DNA of 64,000 nucleotides from Humitalea rosea (GTDB lineage Bacteria; Pseudomonadota; Alphaproteobacteria; Acetobacterales; Acetobacteraceae): the NCBI RefSeq assembly GCF_003253705.1, contig NZ_QKYU01000004.1, positions 124,001 to 188,000 of the forward strand, read 5' to 3'. Shown here piece by piece: positions 43,258-52,506 of the stretch (position 1 is the first letter of the stretch; each line of letters starts with the position of its first letter). The notes below the pieces were generated by a model, which saw only the letters and a program-made list of their open reading frames with translations, ran no database searches and was not told where the DNA came from. The translations under genes and the position numbers were made by a program.

Positions 43258-44184
43258 TCAGGCCAGCTTCCGGTAAAACCCCCGCAACATCGCCGGCCCC
43301 AAAAACAGCGGAAACTGGCAGATCGCGAAGAACAGCAGCAGATCCTTATCCGCCGTGGCCGGCAGCACCGCCAGGAACAGCGCCAGGTTCCGGTTCCCCC
43401 CGAGCAGCCCCGCCGAGAGCGCCAGCCGTCGCCCAAAGGGCGCGAAGACCAGCGCCGTCACGATGTTCAGCCCGAAATTCCCGGCAAAGGCGAGCGCGAT
43501 GCCGCCCAGCACCCAGCCGGGCTCCCGCAGCAGCAGCGCCAGCATCCCATCCATCACGCCGAAGCCGTAGATCACCACCAGCCAGACCACGCCGCCATCG
43601 ACCGCGCCGCCCACCCGGCGCAGCCGTTCCGGCCCCGCGAGGGCGCGGATCACCATGGCGATCGCCGCCGGCAGCAGCACCACCAGCGCGAGGCGCCCCA
43701 TCAGCCCCGCGACCGAAATCGACAGGTCGATCCCGAGCAGCCCCAGCGCCAGCGGTGGCGCGGTGAAGGGCACCAGCACGGTGGTGACGAGCGACACCAC
43801 CAGCGCCATCTCCCCATCCAGCCCCACCAGCCTGGCGAAGGCGGGCGAGGAGGTGGCGGCACAGGCCGCCGCCATCATCACCAGCCCCGCCCCCATCGGC
43901 CCCTGGAAGCCGGTCAGCCACACCACCGCGAAGACCAGCAGCGGCGAGACCAGCAGCACGAAGCCCGACATCGCCAGCATCAGCACCGGCCGCCGCAGGT
44001 AGCCCAGCACCTGCACCGGATCGACCCGCAGCAGCACCAGGGTCATCAAGGTCGCGATCATGGGCGTCAGCACGTCGCGGAAGGCGGCGGCCAGCGGTGG
44101 GATCAGCAGCCCGCCGAAAATGCTGGCAGCGAGCAGCAGCCCGCCCTGGCGGGCCGACCATTCGAAGAATCGGAGCAGGTGCAC
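43258..44184 (-). CDS. Bile acid:sodium symporter (BASS) family transporter
   Basis: Polytopic membrane protein of about 308 residues with nine or ten helices. Typical parts are GGLLLAASIFGGLLIPPLA, VVWLTGFQGPMGAGLVMMAAACAATSS and GNFGLNIVTALVFAPFGRRLALSAGLLGGNRNLALFL. The BASS family carries organic anions or arsenite-like solutes; the substrate here is unknown. The GTG at 44184 was chosen because upstream residues are not hydrophobic or conserved; an earlier GTG at 44250 is possible. Confidence 0.82.
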   Translation of the reverse strand: MHLLRFFEWSARQGGLLLAASIFGGLLIPPLAAAFRDVLTPMIATLMTLVLLRVDPVQVLGYLRRPVLMLAMSGFVLLVSPLLVFAVVWLTGFQGPMGAGLVMMAAACAATSSPAFARLVGLDGEMALVVSLVTTVLVPFTAPPLALGLLGIDLSISVAGLMGRLALVVLLPAAIAMVIRALAGPERLRRVGGAVDGGVVWLVVIYGFGVMDGMLALLLREPGWVLGGIALAFAGNFGLNIVTALVFAPFGRRLALSAGLLGGNRNLALFLAVLPATADKDLLLFFAICQFPLFLGPAMLRGFYRKLA

Positions 44185-44264
44185 CCGGGCAGACTGGCCC
44201 CACCCGGCGCCGGCGTGAAGGCGTGCGGCTTGGTGCCTTGTTCGCGGCACTCTATATCCCGACC

Positions 44265-44801
44265 GTGATCACCTCCCCCAAAATCCCCGCCCTGGCCTCG
44301 CTCCTCGCGGCCTTCCTGCTCGTGGCCCCCCTGCTGATGGCCCTCGGCCTGCTCGGTCCGGCCCAGGCTGCCTGCACCGATGCCGCCGGCCCCGGGGTCG
44401 ATTGGCGCCGCTGCCTGATGGAGGGCAGCAACCTGAACGGGGCAGACCTCACCGGGGCGGTATTGCGCGATGCCTCGCTGACGCGCTCGCAGATGGTGGG
44501 CGCCAAGCTGCTGCGGGCGGAGGCGCAGGACTCCCGCTTCGTCTCCGCCGACCTCACACGGTTGGATGCGACCGGGGCCAACCTCCGCGGCGCCGATTTC
44601 ACCCGCACGACCCTGGTCGAGGCGGTCTTCGCCGGCGCCGACCTGCGCGGCGCCCGCTTCTTCCGCGCCGACCTCACCGGCGCCAATTTCAGCGGGGCGA
44701 GCGTCGCCGCGGCCGATTTCTCCGGCGCGACCATGGCCGGCGTGCTCTGGATCGATGGCGTCAAGCGCTGTGCCGCCAATAGCGTGGGTGCCTGCCGATG
44801 A
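44265..44801 (+). CDS. Secreted pentapeptide-repeat protein
   Basis: A 178-residue protein with a hydrophobic signal segment ending near AQA, then a run of A(D/N)LxG-type repeats (LNGADLTGAVLRDASLTRSQ, FFRADLTGANFSGAS and others) that should form a right-handed quadrilateral helix. Two Cys frame the mature domain, and the C-terminus has CAANSVGAC. The likely location is the periplasm, unlike Qnr-type pentapeptide proteins. It overlaps the helicase gene by ATGA, an odd partner for a secreted protein. The GTG start lacks a clear SD. Confidence 0.75.
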   Translation: MITSPKIPALASLLAAFLLVAPLLMALGLLGPAQAACTDAAGPGVDWRRCLMEGSNLNGADLTGAVLRDASLTRSQMVGAKLLRAEAQDSRFVSADLTRLDATGANLRGADFTRTTLVEAVFAGADLRGARFFRADLTGANFSGASVAAADFSGATMAGVLWIDGVKRCAANSVGACR

Positions 44802-46972
44802 GCGAGGAGAGCTACCTCGCGCGCCTGAACCCGGAACAGCGGGCGGCGGTCGAGGCGGTGGATGGCCCGTTGCTGGTGCTGGCCGGGGCGGGCACCGGCA
44901 AGACGCGCGTGCTGACGACCCGCTTCGCCCATATCCTGCACAGCGGCCGCGCCCAGCCCTGGCAGGTCCTGGCCGTGACCTTCACCAACAAGGCCGCGCG
45001 GGAGATGCGGGAGCGCGTCGCCGCGATCATCGGCCAGCCGGCCGAGGGCCTCTGGCTCGGCACCTTCCACGCGCTTTGCGCCCGGATGCTGCGGCGACAT
45101 GCGGAGGCGGCGGGGCTCACCTCCTCCTTCACCATCCTCGACACCGACGACCAGATGCGGCTGCTGAAGCAGGTGATGGAAGCCCGCCAGATCGACGTCA
45201 AGCGCTGGCCGCCCCAGGTGCTGATGGCCACCATCCAGCGCTGGAAGGACCGCGGCCTCACCCCCGCCCGGGTTTCGCCGACCGATGAGGCGGAGGTCGC
45301 CAACCCCCGCTCCATCGCCTTCTACGCCGCCTACCAGCAGCGCCTGCTCGACATCAACGCCGCCGATTTCGGCTGCCTGCTGCTGCATGTGGTGGAGATC
45401 TTCCGCGCGCGGCCGGACATCCTGGAACAATACCACCGCCAGTTCCGCTACATCCTGGTGGACGAATACCAGGACACCAACCAGGTCCAGTACCAGTGGC
45501 TGCGCCTGCTGGCCCAGGCGCGGAAAAACATCTGCTGCGTCGGCGATGACGACCAGTCGATCTATTCCTGGCGTGGCGCCGAGGTGGAGAACATCCTGCG
45601 CTTCGAGCAGGATTTCCCCGGTGCCACCATCGTCCGGCTGGAGAGCAACTACCGCTCCACCGCGCCGATCCTGGCCACCGCCTCGCATCTGATCACGCAT
45701 AACGAGGGAAGGCTGGGCAAGACCCTGCGCCCCGGCCGCAATGATTCCTCCGGGGAGAAGGTCCAGGTCGTCAGCCTCTGGGATTCCGAGGAGGAGGCCC
45801 GGATGGTCGGCGAGCGCATCGAGCAGGCCCAGCGCGAGAAGATCTCCCTCAACGAAATGGCGGTGCTGGTCCGCGCCGGCTTCCAGACCCGGTCCTTCGA
45901 GGATCGGCTGATCGTGCTCGGCGTGCCCTATCGCGTGGTCGGCGGCCTGCGCTTCTACGAGCGCGCGGAGATCCGCGACGCCATGGCCTATCTGCGCCTG
46001 CTGCATCAGCCGGCGGATGACCTGGCCTTTGAGCGCATCGTGAACACCCCCCGCCGCGGCCTCGGCGACAGCACCATCGCCGCCATGCATCTGGCCGCGC
46101 GCGAGCAGGGCATCCCGATGATGGCCGCGGCGCGTGAGCTCGTCGAAACCCTCAAGCCCCGCCCCCGCTCCGCGCTGCGCGAGCTGATGGCCGGCTTCGA
46201 CCGCTGGCGCGAGGCGCTGGAGACCCATGGCCACGTCCGCACCGCCGAGATCGTGCTGGAGGAAAGCGGCTACATCGCCATGCTGAAGGCGGACAAGTCG
46301 CCCGAAGCGCCGGGGCGGCTGGACAACCTCAAGGAACTCACCCGCGCCATGGGCGAGTTCGAGACCCTGGCCGGCTTCCTCGACCACACCGCTTTGGTGA
46401 TGGAGAACAATGAGGAAGCGGGTGCGGAGCGGGTCTCGCTGATGACCCTGCATGGCGCCAAGGGGCTGGAATTCGACCTCGTCTTCCTGCCGGGCTGGGA
46501 GGAAGGCGTCTTCCCGAACCAGCGCTCGCTGGATGAGACCGGCAACAAGGGGTTGGAGGAGGAGCGCCGCCTCGCCTATGTCGGCATCACCCGCGGCCGC
46601 AAGCGGGTCATCATCAGCCATGCCGCCAATCGCCGCATCTATGGCAACTGGACCTCGGCGGTGCCCTCGCGCTTCCTCGACGAACTGCCGGAGGCCGAGA
46701 TTTCCCGCGAGGGCGCCCAGCGCCAGCGGGTCGCGGACTCCGTCTTCAACGGCCCGATGGCCGCCCGCCGCCCGCCCCGCATCATCGAGGCCGATGGCTG
46801 GGCCGTCGCCCCCCGCCCGGCCGCGACCAGCACCTACAAGCGCGGCGGCCGCGTGTTCCACCAGAAATTCGGCTACGGCACTGTCACCGGGGTCGAGGAC
46901 AACAAGCTGGACGTCTCCTTCGACAAGGCCGGCCAGAAACGCGTTTTGGACAGCTTCCTGGAGCCCGGATGA
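44798..46972 (+). CDS. uvrD: UvrD/PcrA-type DNA helicase
   Basis: Superfamily 1A 3'-5' helicase for nucleotide-excision and mismatch repair, 724 residues. Motifs in order are Q-motif LNPEQRAAV, Walker A LAGAGTGKTRVL, Ia TFTNKAAREM, II VDEYQDTN, III GDDDQSIYSWRGA, IV VRLESNYRS, V TLHGAKGLEFDLVFLPG and VI RRLAYVGITRGRK. The C-terminal Tudor-like module (FHQKFGYGTVTGVEDNKLDVSFD) binds RNA polymerase in PcrA/UvrD. prmA starts at its stop codon with an ATGA overlap. Confidence 0.96.
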   Translation: MSEESYLARLNPEQRAAVEAVDGPLLVLAGAGTGKTRVLTTRFAHILHSGRAQPWQVLAVTFTNKAAREMRERVAAIIGQPAEGLWLGTFHALCARMLRRHAEAAGLTSSFTILDTDDQMRLLKQVMEARQIDVKRWPPQVLMATIQRWKDRGLTPARVSPTDEAEVANPRSIAFYAAYQQRLLDINAADFGCLLLHVVEIFRARPDILEQYHRQFRYILVDEYQDTNQVQYQWLRLLAQARKNICCVGDDDQSIYSWRGAEVENILRFEQDFPGATIVRLESNYRSTAPILATASHLITHNEGRLGKTLRPGRNDSSGEKVQVVSLWDSEEEARMVGERIEQAQREKISLNEMAVLVRAGFQTRSFEDRLIVLGVPYRVVGGLRFYERAEIRDAMAYLRLLHQPADDLAFERIVNTPRRGLGDSTIAAMHLAAREQGIPMMAAARELVETLKPRPRSALRELMAGFDRWREALETHGHVRTAEIVLEESGYIAMLKADKSPEAPGRLDNLKELTRAMGEFETLAGFLDHTALVMENNEEAGAERVSLMTLHGAKGLEFDLVFLPGWEEGVFPNQRSLDETGNKGLEEERRLAYVGITRGRKRVIISHAANRRIYGNWTSAVPSRFLDELPEAEISREGAQRQRVADSVFNGPMAARRPPRIIEADGWAVAPRPAATSTYKRGGRVFHQKFGYGTVTGVEDNKLDVSFDKAGQKRVLDSFLEPG

Positions 46973-47901
46973 GCCACGCTTTGTATGCCGGACCCCGTGC
47001 CCGCCGACCCGCCCTGCTGGAATGCGTCTGGTTGGACGATCTGCCGCATGACGTGCTGGACCATTTCGAGGCCGCCTTCACCGCCGCCTGCAAGACCGTC
47101 GCCTTCTTCTTCGACGAGGACGCCGATACCTGGCGGATCGAGGGCGTGCGCGAACAGGGCGAGGATGATGCCACGCTGATCTCGGGGCTGGCCCTGGCCG
47201 CGCTGGTCTCGGGCTATGCCGCGCCGCCGTTCTCCCGCGCGCCGGTGGAGGCCGAGGGCTGGCTCGCCCGCACCGCCGCCGCCTTCCCCGAACAGCCGAT
47301 CGGCACGCGCTTCCTCATCCGCCCCACCCATGTGCCCGACACCAGGCGCTGGGACCGAAAGGTGCTGAAGCTCGATGCCGGCGTCGCCTTCGGCAGTGGC
47401 GAACATGCGAGCACCCAGGGCTGCCTGATGGCGCTGGAAGCCATCGCGCATCGGCGCCCCCGGCGCGTGCTGGATCTGGGCAGCGGCTCCGGCATCCTGG
47501 CCATGGCATCGGTGCATCTGTTCCACCGCCCGGTGCTGGCGACGGATATCGACCCCTGGTCGGTGCGGATCATCGGCGAGAACGCCATCCGCAACGGCAT
47601 GCGGAACTTTGTCCGCGGGCGCCTCGCGGATGGCTGGAAGCACCGCCGGGTCGCGGCCGAGGGGCCCTATGATCTGGTCTTCGCCAATATCCTGGCGCGG
47701 CCGCTCTGCGCCATGGCGCGCAGCCTGGCGTCGTCGCTCGCCCCAGGCGGCACCGCGATCCTGGCCGGGCTGCTGAATACCCAGGCACGACGGGTGCTCG
47801 CCGCGCACCGGCGCTGTGGGCTGACGCTGGAGCGCCGGCTGGTGGTGGGCGCCTGGACGACGCTGGTGCTGCGCGCGCCTCAGTCCACCGCGAAGCAGTA
47901 G
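46969..47901 (+). CDS. prmA: Ribosomal protein L11 methyltransferase
   Basis: SAM-dependent enzyme that methylates L11 of the 50S subunit. The 310-residue product has the PrmA linker FLIRPTHVPD, the GVAFGSGEHASTQGCL motif, SAM-binding VLDLGSGSGILAMA and the catalytic FANILARPL. It is the last gene of the pentapeptide-uvrD-prmA run. The 3' end overlaps the convergent lectin-like gene by 22 bp. Confidence 0.95.
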   Translation: MSHALYAGPRARRPALLECVWLDDLPHDVLDHFEAAFTAACKTVAFFFDEDADTWRIEGVREQGEDDATLISGLALAALVSGYAAPPFSRAPVEAEGWLARTAAAFPEQPIGTRFLIRPTHVPDTRRWDRKVLKLDAGVAFGSGEHASTQGCLMALEAIAHRRPRRVLDLGSGSGILAMASVHLFHRPVLATDIDPWSVRIIGENAIRNGMRNFVRGRLADGWKHRRVAAEGPYDLVFANILARPLCAMARSLASSLAPGGTAILAGLLNTQARRVLAAHRRCGLTLERRLVVGAWTTLVLRAPQSTAKQ

Positions 47902-48533
47902 AACAGCCCCGCCCCGCCCGAGGCCTGCAAGGCCGGGGCGGAACAGCCGCGCGAGGGGTGCGAAGTGTTCCAGGACACCGATTCCGCATCGTCGCGCAGC
48001 CCGATGCGATCCGAATGCCCGACCATGGCCGCCCCCTCCGTGCTGCTGGTCCAGTTGCGGCAGGTGCGGTCCTCCCCGGCCGGGAAGGCGGTGCCGTCGG
48101 GCTGCGATCCGGTCAGGATATCATGCGTGTTGGGCGTATCGCCGCGCCCGTTCACCACCGCCCCTGCCTCGGTCAGCGCCGTCTGCTTGGTCAGGGCGTT
48201 GGCTGCGCTGTGCAGATCGGCGACGCTCTGCGCGATCACCACCCCGCTCCGGTTGCGCCAGGGGCCACGGCCGATGCGGTCCCGCGCATGCACCGCCCCG
48301 GCCCCCTGGGTGCTGAGATAGGCGCGCCAGCTATGGCCGCCCGCCCCGGCGGCCTGGGCGAGGCGCTGGCAATGGGCATCGGCCCCGGCCAGCCCGCCCA
48401 GATCGGCGCCTTGGCCCGGGCCGGCGCTGGTGACGAAGAAGCTCATCTCGCCCGGTTGCTGCGCGGCTGCCGGCGTGAGAAAGCCCAGGGCCAGAAGCAC
48501 CGCGGGTAGAGCCCGCTTTCCTGTATGTGCCAT
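47880..48533 (-). CDS. Secreted lectin-like protein
   Basis: Exported protein of 217 residues with a signal peptide (MAHTGKRALPAVLLALGFLTPAAAQQ). The mature part has FFVTSAGPGQGADLGGLAGADAHCQRLA, SWRAYLS, CRNWTSS and a C-terminal GLFYCFAVD. Four Cys could make two disulfides. The pattern resembles the C-type lectin/endostatin-like fold of proteins called lectin in related genomes. Ligand and role are unknown. GGGAG stands 10 nt before the ATG. Confidence 0.7.
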   Translation of the reverse strand: MAHTGKRALPAVLLALGFLTPAAAQQPGEMSFFVTSAGPGQGADLGGLAGADAHCQRLAQAAGAGGHSWRAYLSTQGAGAVHARDRIGRGPWRNRSGVVIAQSVADLHSAANALTKQTALTEAGAVVNGRGDTPNTHDILTGSQPDGTAFPAGEDRTCRNWTSSTEGAAMVGHSDRIGLRDDAESVSWNTSHPSRGCSAPALQASGGAGLFYCFAVD

Positions 48534-48671
48534 TTTCGTTGCACTCCCGTTGGGCGAAGCCTGCGCCATCGCGCAGCCCTTGGGCAAGGCAAAGCCGCAT
48601 GCCGCGCCCGCCGGCTTGCGGCCCGCCGGCGAGTTCGTATCCTCGGCCAGAGGATCCGAGAAAGACATGCG

Positions 48672-50303
48672 ATGACCAACATCCAGGCCGATGCCTTCGA
48701 CTATGTCATCGTGGGCGCGGGCGCCGCCGGCTCGGTCCTCGCCAACCGGCTGAGTGCCGACCCGACCCTCACCGTCTGCGTGCTGGAGGCCGGGCCGCCC
48801 GACCGCAACCCCTTCATCCATATCCCGGCCGGCTTCATCAAGACGCTGGCCGATCCCTCCGTCACCTGGCAGTTCAAGACCGAGCCGCTGGAGATGACCG
48901 GCGGGCGCCGCATCAGCACCGTGCAGGGGCGCACCCTCGGCGGTTCCTCCTCGGTCAATGGCATGATCTACAACCGCGGCCAGCCGGGGGATCTGGACTC
49001 CTGGGCGCAGCGCGGCAATCGCGGCTGGGGCTATGCCGATTGCCTGCCCTACTACCGCCGCACCGAGAACCGCATCGGCGAGGCCGGGGAGACGCGCGGC
49101 AAGAACGCGGAAGGCATCCCGGTCACCGACATGGATTGGAGCCATCCGGTCTCCGAGGCCTTCATCCAGGGCTGCCTCGGGCTCGGGATTCCGCGCACGC
49201 GGGATTACAACTCCGGCGACCAGGCCGGCGTCGGATACTACCAGCGCACCATCCGCAACGGCCGCCGCGTCTCCGCCGCGCGCGCCTTCCTCAAGCCCGC
49301 GATGAAGCGGCCGAACCTTGAGGTGCGCACCAATGCCCGCGCCAGCCGCATCCTGTTCGAGGGCAAGCGCGCCATCGGCGTGCAATACCTCTCCGCCCCC
49401 GGCGCGCCTGCGCGCGAGGTGCGTGCCCGGCGGGAGGTGGTGCTCTCCGCCGGCACGGTGAACACGGCGCGGCTGTTGCAGGTCTCGGGCGTCGGGCCGG
49501 CCGATCTGCTGGGCTCGCTCGGCGTGCCGGTGGTGCATGCGGTGCGTGGCGTCGGGGCGAATTTCCGCGACCACTACGCCTCCCGCTTCGTGATGCGCGC
49601 GCGCAAGGGTGTGGAGACGCTGAACGAGCTGTCGCGCGGGCTGCGCCTCGGCAGCCAGATCGCGCGCTGGGCGATGGGCAAGCCGAGCATCCTGGCGACC
49701 ACGCCATCCCATGTGCATGTGTTCTGGAAGAGTTTTCCGGAGTTGGACCAGCCGGATCTGCAATGCGTCTTCACCCCCGGCTCCTATGCCGAGGGCAAGG
49801 TCTATATCCTCGACGATTATCCCGGCGTGACCGCCGGCGCCTGGCAGCACCGGCCGGAAAGCCATGGCTGGGTGCGGGCGCGCAGCGCCAACGTGTTCGA
49901 GGACCCGGAGATCAATCCGAACTACCTCTCCGACCCCATGGATGTGCGCGTCCACCTCGCCGGCATGCGGCTGCTGCGGCGGATGCTGGCGACGCCCGAA
50001 CTCGGCAAATTCATCGAGGCCGAGACCCTGCCCGGCCCGAAGGTGCAAAGCGATGACGAGATGCTGGATTTTGCCAAGAGGAACGGCAGCACCACCTACC
50101 ATTTGAACGGCACGGCGCGGATGGGGCCGGAGACGGACCCTGGCGCGGTGGTCAGCGACCGGCTGCTGGTGCATGGCATGCAAGGGCTGCGGATCGCCGA
50201 TGCCTCGATCATGCCGAGCATGCCCTCGGCCAATACCTATGCGACGACCTTGATGATCGCGGAGAAGGCGGCCGATTTCATCAAGGGCGTGGAGGCGGCC
50301 TAA
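48672..50303 (+). CDS. GMC-family FAD oxidoreductase
   Basis: Glucose-methanol-choline oxidoreductase of 543 residues. It has the FAD motif YVIVGAGAAGSVLANRLS, GMC signature 1 near RTLGGSSSVNGMIYNRG, signature 2 SAGTVNTARLLQVSGVGP and C-terminal active-site segments TTYHLNGTARMG and PSANTYATTLMIAEKAAD. It resembles choline or alcohol dehydrogenases of this class. The start follows homology. It is divergent from the lectin-like gene and overlaps the convergent ABC ATPase gene by 4 bp. Confidence 0.92.
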   Translation: MTNIQADAFDYVIVGAGAAGSVLANRLSADPTLTVCVLEAGPPDRNPFIHIPAGFIKTLADPSVTWQFKTEPLEMTGGRRISTVQGRTLGGSSSVNGMIYNRGQPGDLDSWAQRGNRGWGYADCLPYYRRTENRIGEAGETRGKNAEGIPVTDMDWSHPVSEAFIQGCLGLGIPRTRDYNSGDQAGVGYYQRTIRNGRRVSAARAFLKPAMKRPNLEVRTNARASRILFEGKRAIGVQYLSAPGAPAREVRARREVVLSAGTVNTARLLQVSGVGPADLLGSLGVPVVHAVRGVGANFRDHYASRFVMRARKGVETLNELSRGLRLGSQIARWAMGKPSILATTPSHVHVFWKSFPELDQPDLQCVFTPGSYAEGKVYILDDYPGVTAGAWQHRPESHGWVRARSANVFEDPEINPNYLSDPMDVRVHLAGMRLLRRMLATPELGKFIEAETLPGPKVQSDDEMLDFAKRNGSTTYHLNGTARMGPETDPGAVVSDRLLVHGMQGLRIADASIMPSMPSANTYATTLMIAEKAADFIKGVEAA

Positions 50304-51088
50304 CCGCCCCCGCTGAAGATCCCATGGAAGCGGCCGAGGAATTTCTGCAGCCGCTCACTGTCGGGGCGGTCGAAGACCTCGGAGGGGGCGCCCGACTGGG
50401 CCACCTTCCCCTCGTCCATGAACACGACATGGTGAGACACGTCACGGACGAAGAGCATCTCATGGCTCACCACCAACATGGTCATCCCGCTCTCGGCCAG
50501 CGCCTTCATCACGCCCAGCACCTCGGCGACCAGCTCCGGGTCCAGCGCCGAGGTCACCTCGTCGAACAGCAGCAGCCGTGGGTCCATGGCGACGGCGCGG
50601 GCGATCGCGACCCGCTGCTGCTGCCCGCCGGAGAGTTGGTAGGGGTAGTGCCCCCGCCGCGCCTCCAGCCCGACCTTGCCGAGCCAGTGGCCGGCGATCT
50701 CGCGCGCCTCCGCCTTCGACTTGCCCAGCACCTTGGTCAGGCCGAGCATCACATTCTCCTCCGCCGTCAGATGCGGGAAGAGGTTGAAGCTCTGGAACAC
50801 CATGCCGATGCGGGCGCGCTGGGCGGAGACCTTGGCCTCGCTGAGCCGGCGGCGGCGAGAGCCGTCCATGCGGTAGCCGATCGGCTCGCCATCCAGCAGG
50901 ATGTCGCCGGCGTCATGCTCCTCCAGCATGTTCACGCAGCGCAGGAAGGTGGTCTTGCCGGAGCCGGAGGCGCCGATCAGCGACACCACCTGGCCCTGGC
51001 GCACTTCGAGGTCGATGCCCTTCAGCACCTCCAGCGCGCCGAAGCTTTTCCGGACGCCCTCGGCGCGCAGCAGAATCTGTTCGGCCAT
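50300..51088 (-). CDS. Polar amino acid ABC transporter ATP-binding protein
   Basis: ATPase of 262 residues with Walker A LIGASGSGKTTFLRC, Q-loop FQSFNLFPHLTAEENV, signature YQLSGGQQQRVAIARA, Walker B LLLFDEVTSALDPELV and the switch His in VVSHEM. This is the GlnQ/HisP type. It is the last gene of a four-gene importer operon with two permeases and a binding protein upstream. Confidence 0.95.
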   Translation of the reverse strand: MAEQILLRAEGVRKSFGALEVLKGIDLEVRQGQVVSLIGASGSGKTTFLRCVNMLEEHDAGDILLDGEPIGYRMDGSRRRRLSEAKVSAQRARIGMVFQSFNLFPHLTAEENVMLGLTKVLGKSKAEAREIAGHWLGKVGLEARRGHYPYQLSGGQQQRVAIARAVAMDPRLLLFDEVTSALDPELVAEVLGVMKALAESGMTMLVVSHEMLFVRDVSHHVVFMDEGKVAQSGAPSEVFDRPDSERLQKFLGRFHGIFSGGG

Positions 51089-51098
51089 GCCGGTTCCC

Positions 51099-51773
51099 TC
51101 AGTAGCGCAGATAGGAGAAGCGCCGTTCCAGCGCGGCGCCGAGCTGGGCGATCGAGAAATTGATGATCAGGTAGAGCAGCCCGGCGACGAGGTAGAAATC
51201 GATGATCATGTAGTTCCGCGCGACGATCTGCTGCGTGGACAGCAGCAATTCGACCACCCCGATCACCGAGAGCAGCGTGGTGCCCTTCACGATCTCCAGC
51301 CCGGTATTGACCCATGGCGGCAGCATGCGGCGGATGGCCTGGGGCAGGACCACGTAGCGCAGCCGTTGCGGGAAGCGCAGGCCGATCGCCTTGGCCGCCT
51401 CCATCTGCCCCGCAGGCACCGATTGCACGGCACCCCGCAGGTTCTCCGCGACATGCGCGGTGGCGAAGGCCGACAGCGCGATCACCCCGGCCCAGAAGGC
51501 CGGCACGTTGATGCCGAACAGCGCGAGCCCGTAATAGGTGAAGAGGATCAGCACCAGCACCGGAATGCCGCGCAGGATATCGACGTAGAGCCTGGCCAGC
51601 AGCCGCAGCGGCCACCAGCCATAGGCCAGGATGGTGCCCAGCAGGACGCCCATCACCGTCGCCGCCACGATGGTCAGGCCGGAGGCGAGCAGCGTCGCTG
51701 AGATGCCGCGCAGCAGCGAGAAGCGCGCCTGCCAGAGCTCGAAGGTGAAGGTGCCGGGTATCGTGAATCCCAT
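51099..51773 (-). CDS. Amino acid ABC transporter permease
   Basis: HisM/GlnP-type permease of 224 residues with about five membrane helices. The ATPase-contact EAA loop is EAAKAIGLRFPQRLRYVVLP. Typical segments are LYVDILRGIPVLVLILFTYYGLALFG and IVKGTTLLSVIGVVELL. It pairs with the next upstream permease to form a heterodimeric pore. Confidence 0.95.
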   Translation of the reverse strand: MGFTIPGTFTFELWQARFSLLRGISATLLASGLTIVAATVMGVLLGTILAYGWWPLRLLARLYVDILRGIPVLVLILFTYYGLALFGINVPAFWAGVIALSAFATAHVAENLRGAVQSVPAGQMEAAKAIGLRFPQRLRYVVLPQAIRRMLPPWVNTGLEIVKGTTLLSVIGVVELLLSTQQIVARNYMIIDFYLVAGLLYLIINFSIAQLGAALERRFSYLRY

Positions 51774-51782
51774 CGCGAGGCC

Positions 51783-52451
51783 CTACCGGATCGAGGCGTA
51801 GCGGCGTTCGAGCAGCCGCAGCCCCATCGCCATCAGATAGGCGGTCGCGAGGTACATGCCGCTCGCGGCAAGCCAGACCTCCATGACCCGGAAGGTGTTC
51901 GCGTTGATCTGGCGCGCGGTGAAGGTCAGCTCCGGGATCGCGATCGCCGCGGCCAGGGACGTGTCCTTGAACAGCGAGATCAAATTGTTCCCGACCGAAG
52001 GCAGCGTGATGCGGAACATCACCGGCAGCACCACCCAGCGCTGGCGCTGCCAGGGCCGCAGGCCGATCGCCTTGGCCGCTTCCACATACTGCTTCGGAAT
52101 CGAGGCGAGCCCCGCGCGAAACACCTCGCTCATATAGGCGCCGGCATAGAGCGACAGCGTCAGGATGAAGCTCTGGGTCTTGTCGAGGACGTAGATACCG
52201 AACTCGGGCAGGCCGAAATAGACGAAGAAGATCAGCAGCAGCAGCGGCGTGCAGCGGATCACCTCGACATAGGCCCAGACCGGGGTGGAGAGCCATTTGT
52301 TGCCCGAGACCCGGGCATAGGCCGCGGCGAGGCCGATCACGCAGCCGATCGCCAGCGACACCACGGCAAGCCCGAGGCCGAGCCCAAGGGCCGCCACGAA
52401 CTTGTCCGCATTGCGGGTGATGACGGTCCAGTCGAAATGATAATCGATCAT
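51783..52451 (-). CDS. Amino acid ABC transporter permease, second subunit
   Basis: HisQ-type permease of 222 residues with the EAA loop EAAKAIGLRPWQRQRWVVLP, VEVIRCTPLLLLIFFVYFGLP and SLFKDTSLAAAIAIPELTF. It lies 9 nt before the other permease and 55 nt after the binding protein, with a stem-loop in that gap. Confidence 0.95.
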   Translation of the reverse strand: MIDYHFDWTVITRNADKFVAALGLGLGLAVVSLAIGCVIGLAAAYARVSGNKWLSTPVWAYVEVIRCTPLLLLIFFVYFGLPEFGIYVLDKTQSFILTLSLYAGAYMSEVFRAGLASIPKQYVEAAKAIGLRPWQRQRWVVLPVMFRITLPSVGNNLISLFKDTSLAAAIAIPELTFTARQINANTFRVMEVWLAASGMYLATAYLMAMGLRLLERRYASIR

Positions 52452-52473
52452 GGAACCGCAGCGCCCGGTGGAT

Positions 52474-52494
52474 GGGAGGGGCGATGCCCCTCCC
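52474..52494 (-). promoter_or_regulatory. Intercistronic 9-bp stem-loop after the binding-protein gene
   Basis: GGGAGGGGC and GCCCCTCCC pair perfectly around a 3-nt loop between the binding-protein stop and the first permease. Stem-loops at this position in ABC importer operons are known to stabilise the upstream mRNA and keep binding protein in excess over permease; a similar role is inferred here. Confidence 0.6.
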
Positions 52495-52506
52495 GGCCCA
52501 GCGTGA

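Noticed and set aside
44252-46861. 869-codon minus-strand open frame
   Set aside because: Antisense to uvrD and the pentapeptide gene; no recognisable domain.
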